The position numbers and the translations under genes were made by a program. A stretch of 64,000 bases of DNA, taken from Pinus tabuliformis. Taxonomy: Eukaryota; Streptophyta; Pinopsida; Pinales; Pinaceae. Shown piece after piece: positions 55,498 to 64,000 of this stretch (position 1 is the first letter of the stretch; each line of letters begins with the position of its first letter). The notes beneath the pieces are model-generated. The model worked only from the letters and a program-made list of their open reading frames with translations. It was not told the origin of the DNA and ran no database searches. The stretch is from the NCBI GenBank assembly GCA_031772625.1, contig CM062817.1, positions 886,886,184 through 886,950,183 on the forward strand, read 5' to 3'.

Positions 55498-57240
55498 CAA
55501 GCCTCCCTATATTTAAGGAAGTTGTTGGAAACTTCAGTTGTATAAATAAGGAGGCCTAGAGCCTCATTAGGATTCAGATTTTTTATGCAAGATAAATAAG
55601 CACTTTCGAGTTGAAGGATTGTGGCCAAACATTGTTATGTATTTTTTTTGATATGTTAATGAAAATGAGCATTTCCTTGATCCACAACTGATTTGACTCA
55701 GAGGGCTAAAGCTCTTGGGTTAGGGCCCAACCCTAGCAACAAAGGTTCCTCTTACTATACTTATATGCTTAGGTTATTTCATATATTACTTGTTGAAGTG
55801 ATTTTGTCATTGCAAGTATTGGTGAATTTGATTAGTTTTCTTCCATTTGTGCATAGCTTTAGAGAGATAAAGGAATACCAAAAAGGATGATAACAGGTGG
55901 ATCTTCCCTCACTCCTCCCTTAAGGGACCATGATTTGAAGTAAAAAGATAACAGGTGGATCTTGCCTCACTCCTCCCTTTAGGGACCATGGTTTGAAGGA
56001 AAAACTCCCATTCAACCCCAAAAAGACAAAATTCTAATTTCTTATGAAATTTAGGATTTTCTGCTAATTAGGCCAGCATCTTTCAGTTTTCAAGGATAGA
56101 TTGTAGTTTTTATTTCTGATATCTCCAGTTTTGTATTATATTTCATGGTGCTTCACAATAGGCTGCAATTATTTCCATGCATGAACTAGGCAAATGAATG
56201 ATGAAATTATGTTTTCTTATGTTGTTGGAAATATTTCTTGTTTTGATATGATTTATGGGTAAATGCCAATGATGTGTATTTTAGGAGTTTCAATAGTGCA
56301 GGAAGACCTCATGTCAGCAACCCCAACCTAACCTCATCCATCCATAATTGCCAAAATCCACTAAGTCCATAAACCAAGTTATCATTTCATAAGAACAACT
56401 TGCCATGCTTGTTGAGAAAATACAACCATCCTACAAACTTTGGTTTGAGTTCTGAGGAAGTCATAACCACTTCCTTGCTTTATTCCTTCTATCGTTCACC
56501 TTCCCTAAGCCCTATACCACTGTAAAAATCACTCCTTATGCTTTCCGCTTGATCTTGTAGGTTTACAGGGGATCTTGTAGGTGCATAAGGACACCCTGTA
56601 GACATCCTGTAGACATCTTGTAGGATGACCTGTAGTGGTTTGTTTTGAGGCCGATTTGTGAAAAATGCATCACAAAAGATAGGAGGAGATCCCTGCTTGC
56701 CTCTCAAGCCATCTGACCCTTCACAACCATCTCTCTCCACACCTAACCCACCTGCCATAAAATCAAGAAGAATTAGCATTCATGTTTTCACAAAAAGGAC
56801 AAAAAGAAAAAGGTCGTTGTGTTCATTCATATGCACAACAGTAAAGTGTTTGATTATGCTTAGGATAGTTAGGGTTCCACATGTGTTAGCTTAGAATTAT
56901 TCTGAATCAAGATCTCTTAACAAATAGCTAGACGAGTGGTGTGTTTTAAGCATTTATTTTAGTCTTTCATTACTGTAGTGGATAATATTTCAATTCTCTC
57001 AATTACGGTAAAATTCCCCTTTCTCCATTGGTAATCAAACTTATTCTAAAACAATAGAAGGCTAGTTTAAGAAACCCTTGTGGTCTATCGCCAACTCAAT
57101 AGTAAAAAAGAGTGGACCCATTGCATATACTTTTGTATACATCATTGTCACGTCCAAGTTTTTACGCACCCTGGGTTGATAAAGTAAAGTTGGTAGCCCC
57201 AGGAGTTGCAGCATTCTTGCTGCAATGCTGGTGCTCATCA
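55498..57240 (+). repeat. Probable 5' LTR region of the right-hand gypsy element (start unresolved)
   Basis: It ends in GTGCTCATCA (57240), 5 bases before a primer site. It contains TATA-like GTATAAATAAGG near 55540, a short duplication (ATAACAGGTGGATCTT near 55890 and 55948) and a cluster of CTTGTAGG/CCTGTAG motifs at 56566-56635. The true start may lie left of the Tat insertion. No second copy is in the window, so this rests on the primer site. Confidence 0.45.
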
Positions 57241-57245
57241 CTTTT

Positions 57246-57263
57246 TGGCACTATTGCTAGGGA
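57246..57263 (+). promoter_or_regulatory. Decayed tRNA-Asp-type primer-binding site
   Basis: TGGCACTATTGCTAGGGA differs from TGGCGCCGTTGCCGGGGA at five positions, all G-to-A or C-to-T. Confidence 0.7.
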
Positions 57264-57661
57264 GGTGTCAGAGTAGATGTGATTTTTGCTTTCTTTTTTC
57301 CATTTCATATCTCTGTCATTCTGCTATTAGTTTCATTTTTGCAAGATAGTTGTAAGTTGGTTTGCTTTCCTTTCCATTCTGCAAGAGATTTCATTCAGCA
57401 ATTAGTTTCCATTCAGTTTGTCTTTTCAATTATGCAATTAGTCTTAAATCTTGAAAAATAAGACAAAACAAAATCACTTCTTTCATGCCTCATAGGAATA
57501 GAGATAACTAAGGAAAATTTCTATGAAATACCCCCACCACTTCAAACAACTAACCTTCCCTCTTCTTCGGTGGCTGTGAATTGGAGGACCCCTTAGGAAA
57601 ACAAGCATATATTTTTGAAGAGCCTACAAGGGAAGAAGAAGAACCCATTCCGACTAACCTA

Positions 57662-58980
57662 ATGGCTGAAAATAGAAATGGCAAAGAAGATAGAGAAAGA
57701 ATTGACGGTTCTTTTCCCATCTGAGAAACCAATGGGGATGCCAAGATGAAAAACATAAGCCCCTATGCTCTTCCTCACTTCCATGGCCTAACCTTAGAAG
57801 ATCCAAATACTTTCTTGTTTGAGTTCACGGTCATATGAAAAGCTTATGATTACAACACTGATGATCAAAAGTTGAAATTATTCCCATCCACTCTCAAGGA
57901 TCCAACTTTCCATCGGTTCATGGGTTTACTTGGGGATAACATCACTACCTGGGCTTAGATGCAACAAGCTTTCAAAAACAAGTATAGGGACTACTATAGG
58001 TCCAAAGACACTAAAGAGGAAATTTTTAGAATGACCTTGGGGCATGATGAGTCCTTACAGGATTATGAGGAAAGATTTTAGCTTAGCTACAAAAGGGCTA
58101 GGTGCACACTTGATCCTAAGTCACTTAAGCTAGTCCTACTCAGAGGGTCAGGGAAGATCTTCTCGATACTCTAAACCTGCTATCAGGAGGGGACATCTAC
58201 CATCTACCCTATGAAGATATCAAGACTGTCTTTAAGAGCCATTCTAGGGCAGCTAGGAAAAAGGGTAGGGGTAGTCAACCAATGACCAACTCATCCTCTT
58301 CTGACCCATCCATAAAAGGTGAAATTGGAAACATGTTGGAAGATTTTAAGAGTGAAATGTTGCAAACCCTTGCCCTACAGATGCACACTATGCACATCAA
58401 GAGTAAGCATGAGGAAGCAGAGAGAGCATTAGCCATATTCTGCTCTAGATGCATAAGGAGGAACCCTAGGAACGAATGTCCATTAAACCTGATAGAAATT
58501 TGCTTGGTTTATGAAGAAAACCAATCCACAGACAATTTCCCTTCTCTACATGGACTAAAAACTGTGTATTAGGGAATTGAAGGGGTGACTAAACAACTCT
58601 GCTACATAAATCAAAGAAGGTCTCATGGGCCTCGACCATACCAGTAGGGCATGCAAGGGTCATCCTATGCATATTACAACCCTAACCAAAACATATCCAT
58701 TTCCTCTTGGGATCCCCTGCTCATCCTTCCTGGTCTACACCTTCTCCTTGGTCTTTTGCACCTTAGTACCATTCCCAACTGACCAACTAGCCATTTTAGC
58801 CATATACTCCTCCACAACCTCAGTTGAATGCTCCACCCTAGGGGTTGAGGCCCCCATACAACAATGCTCTAGCTTTATTGCCTACACCTCCTACTCAACC
58901 ATAGTTTTCACAACCTGCTCCACCTAAAGAATCTCATATTCCCACCCAACCAAATATGAACCCGAACAACAGACAGGCAC
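57662..58980 (+). pseudogene. gag: Gypsy gag
   Basis: It opens at ATG 57662 (MAENRNGKEDRER). The capsid region reads SPYALPHFHGLTLEDPNTFL, LKLFPSTLKDPTFHRFMG, TWA-MQQAFKNKY with a TAG between, and HDESLQDYEERF. A Cys-rich knuckle-like segment CSRCIRRNPRNECP lies near 58440. TAG stops at 57956, 58079 and 58570 stand where glutamine fits; a TGA lies at 57722. It is followed by a Pro/His-rich decayed stretch. Confidence 0.8.
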
Positions 58981-59159
58981 AATAGGTCTATAATGTAGAG
59001 ACATCCTACCCTGCTTATGCTATGGAAATCTAGGAAATCAACCTAAGGTCTAGGAGATTACTCCCAGGCAACCAACCTCCATCTCCACCTAGGGAAGTGA
59101 GGAGGAAAGAGAGGAAAGTATGCCTAGAGTGAATCAACCACCCTTTCCTGAAATATTAA

Positions 59160-59800
59160 CTCATCCAGTCTAGCCTACCCTAGAAGAGAATGAACTTCTA
59201 GGTGAATTGAAAAATCTAGGTGTCAAAATGCCACTTCTCCAAGCCATTAAGGATCTACCTATTTACAACAAACTGATTAAAGATGAGTGTTTCAAACAAC
59301 CAGGGAGGTCAAAAAGAGACACCCCTACCATTAATGTCATTGGAAAACTGTCCGACTTAATGCTGGGGAAGGTAATTTGCTGAAAGTATTTAGACCTTGG
59401 GAGCCTTGTAGTAGATGTGCACATCAATGGCAACATTGTCCCACATACCTTGATTGATCTTGGGGCTACCATTAATGTAATGAATAAGGACACCATGCTC
59501 AAGCTGAATCTCTAGGGTTCATGAAGAAAGACCACGATAGTCTTGCAAATTGCAGACCGATCCACAGTAGCCCTCGAGGGGATTGTTGAGGATGTGATGG
59601 TCTCCATTAATTCCTAGGAGTAGCTTGTAGACTTCCTAGTTCTCCAACCTAAGGACAAGTTTAATGGTTATCTTATCATACTTTGGAGGCCTTGGTTAGC
59701 CACTGCCAATGCCTACATCAGCTGTAGGGCTGGAAACATGACTATAAAAAATGGGCATCTATCCAAGTAGTTGGTCTTGTACCCTCCTGCTTAGCCATAT
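59160..59800 (+). pseudogene. pol: Gypsy aspartic protease
   Basis: LVVDVHINGNIVPHTLIDLG leads to the active-site IDLGATINVM (Asp codon 59456), a DLGA form. Downstream VALEGIVEDVMVSIN and DFLVLQPKD match the flap-side blocks of Ty3 proteases. Stops near 59380, 59512, 59617 and 59624 break it. Confidence 0.75.
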
Positions 59801-60059
59801 TTAGAACATATTTTACCCTTATGGCTAGAAGAGAAGGAAGAATATGAAGTCTACTCCGCCCAACTCTATACCCTAGAAACTGCCATGGGAGGAGGACAAC
59901 CTGATGAAGATGATTTGATTGAACACATACTCCAAAATCCAACTCCCAACACCTTATCTCTAGAGGAAGTAGTAAAGGAAACCAAGAGAAACCATCAGAT
60001 TGATCTATTCTTAGCTGATTCAAACCCTACTCATGTCAAGAAAATAGAATTCAGCCCTG

Positions 60060-61440
60060 AAAGAACTATGAAAATCAACCCCTCTCTTTCTATACACCAA
60101 GAAGAAGAGTTATGTAACATGCTAAGGGAGCATTTAGATTCCTTTGCTTGGAATTACAAAGAGATGAAGGAAGTGCACCCCTTGGTGTGTACTCACCACA
60201 TTTATATCAAATAAGGTCGAAAAACAACTTGACAACCACAAAGGAGAATGGATCTAGCTCTCAAGGATATAGTCAAAGAAGAATTGCAAAATTTACTGGA
60301 TGCAAGATTCATTTACCCTATCTCGGACAATGAGTGGGTGTCTCCTTTGGTGATATTCCCAAAGAAAAATAGGAAGCAGAGGATTTGTGTTAACTACAGA
60401 GAGTTAAAAAAAGCAACGAAGAAGGACCATTTCCCTCTACCTTTCATTGACCAAGTATTAGATGGCCTGATAGGGAAAAAGTTTTTCTCTTTCTTAGATG
60501 GGTTCAGCAGGTACAATCAAATCTAGATTAGTCCATAGGACTAGGATAAAACCACCTTCACCTATCTTGGGGTACTTTCGCTTATAGGGTCCTTCCTTTT
60601 GGTCTATGCAATGCCTTTGCCACTTTCTAGAGGTCAGTCCTGAGTATCTTTGCCGAGATAGTGCATGATGCAGTAGAATTTTATATGGATGACTTTACAC
60701 CTTATGGGTGTGATTTCCAGGAGGCTCTCTCTAACCTGGGTAAGGTGTTGAACAAATGCATTGAAATGAACTTATCCCTTAGTTCTGAAAAATGTGAGTT
60801 ATTGATGACTGCAAGGACTGTTCTTGGTCATTCAATATCCCAGGAAGGACTGAAGGTAGAACCAAGTAAGATTGCCATCATCAAAAGGGTCCTGACTCCA
60901 CAAAAATAGAGGGATGTTAGAAGTTTTATAGGTTTATCTAGATACTATAGGAGATTTATAAAAAACATCAGCAAGTTAGCTTCTCCTTTATTTGGTTTAT
61001 TGGCCAAAGACTCCAAATTTTTATGGTTAGAAAGCTATCAAGAAGACTTGGACACCTTAAAGGACAAGTTGGCTATTTCACCTATTCTCCAAGGCCCAAA
61101 TTGGGCTCTTCCTTTCCATATACATTCTGATGCCTCTTAGAAAGCCATAGGAGAAACTATAGGCCAGATAGATGACAAGCTACCTTATGCCATTTACTTC
61201 ACTAGTAAGAATCTGTCAAAAGTCAAGCTGAACTACATAGTGATTGAAAAAGAGCTCCTAGCAGTTGTGCATTGATTGAATAAATTTAGGCATTAAATTA
61301 CTGGTTACCAAACATTTGTACATACTGACCATGCTACAATTAAATACTTAATGAATAAACCTGATGTAAATGTCCAGATTATTAGATGGTTACTTTTATT
61401 ACAAAAATTTGATTTAACTATTATTGATAAGCCTGGCGAG
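60060..61440 (+). pseudogene. pol: Gypsy reverse transcriptase and RNase H
   Basis: FAWNYKEMKEVHP starts the region. RT blocks: RKQRICVNYRELKKATKKDH, PFIDQVLDGLIGKKFFSFLD, GFSRYNQI, and FYMDDFTPYG with YMDD intact (60682-60693). Thumb: SKIAIIKRVLTPQ and VRSFIGLSRYYRRFI. RNase H: LPFHIHSDAS, YAIYFTSKNLSKVKLNYIV and TDHATIKYLMN. Stops at 60524, 60536, 60542, 60628, 60907 and 61138 are all TAG. Confidence 0.85.
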
Positions 61441-61489
61441 GAGAATGTTGTTGCAGATTTTTTTATCCAGATTGAATTTTCCTACAGGG

Positions 61490-62640
61490 GAAGAAGGAAT
61501 GGTTGATGATCAGTTACCAGATGAACAATTATTCACCATTTCAGTTCTCTCTCCATGGTTTGCTGATATAGAAAATTACTTGGTGTCTGCACAATTTCCA
61601 CCAAATTTGTCCTCCAAGGAAAAGAGGAAGATTGTAAGGAAGAGCACCCCATTCACTTGGATTGGGGGCAATCTCTTCAAGATAGGCCCAAATCAAATTC
61701 TGAGAAGATTTGTCAGGGAGGAGGAAGTCTTTGACATCCTTATAACCTGGCATGATGGGCCTTGTGGAGGCCACTTTGCAGCCAAAAGAACAACATTCAA
61801 GGTACTAAAAGCTGGTTATTATTAGCCCACTCTTCACCAATATGTGAGGAGGTATACTAGTCAGTCTGATCGGTGCCAAAGGATTGGGAAACCTACCCCA
61901 AGGGATGAAATGCTTCTAAAACCTCAAGTGACTTTTGAGCCATTTGAAAAGTGGGGCATAGATTTCATTGGGTCCATTAACCCTCCATCTAGATAGAAGC
62001 AATACATCATTGTGTGCAATGACTATTTAACCAAGTGGGCTGAAGCCAAGGCCATCAAAACAGCAACAAAAGAAAAGGTGGTTGAATTTTTAAGGGAAAA
62101 TGTGTTTTATAAGTTTGGGTACCCTAGAGAATTGGTCATTGATCAAGGCAGTCAATTTACATCTCACATGATTGAGAATTTGTTAAGCCAAGACAAGATC
62201 AAGCACAGAACATCCACTCCTTACCACCCACAGGCTAATGGGAGAGTGAAGTTAACCAACAAAGCACTGGAAGGAATTCTAACCAAAGTGATTTGTAACA
62301 ACAGAAAGGATTGGGAAGACAGATTAGTTGAGGCCACTTGAGCCTACAATACCACCTGGAAGACCACCACTAGGTTCACTCCTTATGAGCTGGTCTATGG
62401 GAAGAAAACCCTGCTATCCATTAAATTTGAATACAACACCTTAAGAATGGCAACACAACTGGATCTAGATCTCACCAGGGCACAACAAGAAATATTTCTC
62501 TAGCTGAATGGGTTAGATGAGTTTAGGATGCAGGCCCTCCTGACAATAGAGGTGACTCGAGTTCAAAGGAAAATTTTGCATGACAATAATATAAAGGACA
62601 ACCAGTTTCAAGAAGGTGATTTGGCTTTTTTTGTATGATT
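61490..62640 (+). pseudogene. pol: Gypsy integrase
   Basis: The N-terminal region TWHDGPCGGHFAAKRT carries the zinc-finger histidine, and GIDFIGSINPPS the first Asp. IDQGSQFTSHMIENL is the second. In PQANGRVKLTNKALEG the catalytic Glu is Lys (codon 62249-62251). NTTWKTTTRFTPYELVYGKK follows. Stops at 61823, 61994, 62339 and 62501 break the frame. Inactive by two criteria. Confidence 0.85.
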
Positions 62641-62929
62641 CCCGGTACAAGGATTTTAATTGTAAGTTAAGGACTAGATGGTTAGGGCCTTAGGTTATAG
62701 AAAAATGTCATGATAATGGTGTTGTATAGATAAGAACCATTGTTGTAGAGGCTATCCCTTTACTTGTAAATGGGTATAGATTAAAGATCTACAAAAAGCC
62801 CTTGTCAAAGCAATAATTCATCAATAGAATCAACAAAATAGTGATGATGGTGGAGCAAGTATTAGCTTCCACCCCACCAAGTCCTTGAGAAAAAAAAATA
62901 AAAAAGAAAAAAAGAAGAAAAGAGACTCA

Positions 62930-63110
62930 GGTGAAAACCTCCATGAGGCACCTAAGTCCCACTGTTGGGTTGAAAACCTCTTGAGGTGGCCCAAGGGTGT
63001 TTTGAAAAAAGTTAAGAAAATAAAAATATCTCTGGGTGAAAACCTATTTTGAGGCATCCATGGAAGGAAACTAGGATGAAAACCTCCTTGGAGGCAGATT
63101 AGTTGTTTTA
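62930..63110. repeat. Four degenerate GAAAACCT...GAGGCA repeats
   Basis: Copies begin near 62932, 62980, 63038 and 63081, each GGxTGAAAACCT followed within 5-10 bases by TTGAGG or TGGAGGC. They lie after the integrase in the 3' non-coding region. Confidence 0.7.
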
Positions 63111-64000
63111 CAAAAAAAAATAGAGAGAAAAATTTTGGAAATTTTGTTTTGCAGGTCAACAAGAGGAGGATAAGCACAAGATGAGAGGGAAAAAAGGACC
63201 TACAAGATCCATGTTTCTATCCACCCATCTCATATATTTCATTATTCACTTATTCTTCCATTTATGAACCCCTCCAGCTCATCTTAAACAAGCTCTTTGT
63301 TTTCTATAGGATTCCTTGTAATCCTACAAGTTTCCCTGTAAACCTACAAGAGTTTCCTGTAGGAATTACAGTGGCCTTGAAAATCCCAAGAAAGGTAGTA
63401 TGAGAGCAAAGGGATGACAAGCCCGTGTCTGAAAAAAACCCTTTCACTCCACCACATCATAGCCATTCCTTTCATCACCATGTCACCCTTGCATCCATCA
63501 AAGATGAATTCAAAAAATACAAATAAAAAAAATAAAAAATAAAAAAATCAAACAAACAGAAGAGAGAGAGAGAAGAGGGAAAGAGGAACAATACCTAAAG
63601 ACAATATCTCTTACCTAAAATTCCCTACCACCCTTCTTCACTCGTTTCAACATCCCTCATGCTTCAGAGTTGAGAAAAAGTATGAAAGTTCAGGGGAGAG
63701 GCAACTACAAGACATCCTGTAGTTATCCTGTAGCAGCCTATCCCACAAAGGAAACCTCATAGTTTGCATCCATCTTCAACACAAGGATTCCAAGGAGGAG
63801 GAAGCTCCTCTAGAGCTCAGCAGTAGCAAGAAGATCACCTACATCACTCTCCAACACCTGCACGTCAAAAGAAACAAGCATCAGAAGAAAATACACAGAA
63901 GAATATGTAGTAAAAACACAACAAAGAGGCATCACTCTCTAGCATGCATCATCACCAAAGCATCTTACCCACAGGTATGTCATCTTACTCATGCTCTCTC
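63111..64000. other. 3' non-coding region of the gypsy element
   Basis: No coding signature. CTACAAG/CTGTAG motifs cluster at 63307-63370 and 63706-63735. A-rich and GAGAGA low-complexity runs occur at about 63510-63590. Confidence 0.5.

Larger units (their letters stand above)
57246..64000 (+). mobile_element. Decayed Ty3/gypsy element (tRNA-Asp primer), runs off the right edge
   Basis: Order: leader, gag (57662), protease (59456), RT (60248), RNase H, integrase (to about 62640), then a non-coding repeat-bearing 3' region to the window end. No chromodomain and a tRNA-Asp-type primer site suggest a non-chromovirus lineage such as Athila or relatives. Dozens of stops and several shifts are present. 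The 3' LTR is not in the window. Confidence 0.8.

Noticed and set aside
56566-63370. 56.57 kb and 63.3 kb motif clusters as an LTR pair
   Set aside because: The similarity is about 30 bases and inverted, while LTRs must be direct and longer.

Overview
This 64 kb window is plant nuclear DNA made almost entirely of nested, decayed transposable elements. I find no intact host gene. A large gymnosperm genome, probably a conifer, is the best fit. The reasons are stacked old LTR retrotransposons, a plant L1-type LINE with an RNase H domain, a 19 kb Tat-type Ty3/gypsy element and a Penelope-like (GIY-YIG) retroelement of the kind reported from conifers. The species call is inference; the element calls come from motifs visible in the translations.

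Layout. 1-3.05 kb: end of a minus-strand LTR element (tRNA-Asp-like primer site and an LTR with a TATA box). 3.31-10.71 kb: a 7.4 kb element with a 92% identical LTR pair and no recognisable pol. It holds a minus-strand gag remnant with its own LTR-like sequence and a periodic palindrome array. 10.7-13.2 kb: sparse sequence with a 225 bp tandem duplication. 13.25-28.99 kb: a minus-strand L1 LINE. It is interrupted by a 620 bp foldback element and by a Ty1/copia element (17848-26160), which is itself interrupted by a 1150 bp solo LTR. 29-35.5 kb: a Penelope-like fragment, a degenerate unknown coding region, a 1.8 kb AT-rich inverted repeat carrying coding flanks, and a hammerhead-like motif.

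36031-55492 is the centrepiece: a complete Tat-type element with 1052 bp LTRs (about 98.6% identical), GGAGC target duplication, tRNA-Arg-type primer site, gag, PR, RT, RNase H and INT. A second RNase H lies downstream of INT. An antisense gene lies between that RNase H and the 3' LTR, with its own TATA box and two phase-consistent GT-AG introns. Its gag is split by a 4056 bp insert (TGTTATCAC inverted ends, CTCAG target duplication). The insert carries fragments of four host genes: a PMT-type methyltransferase, the WD40 protein CIA1/CIAO1, an NPF transporter and a PPR protein. 55.5-64 kb: a badly decayed Ty3/gypsy element with a tRNA-Asp-type primer site, running off the right edge.

Two patterns cross element boundaries. 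Most in-frame stops are TAG where the family normally has CAG (glutamine), as expected from C-to-T decay of CHG-methylated DNA. Several unrelated elements also each carry their own cluster of short palindromic or both-orientation motifs in LTR, leader or subterminal regions: GTACGCA, ATTGCGCAAT, TTTCGTAGCGC, CTTGTAG/CTACAAG, AGTCTA-TTTT-TAGACT.
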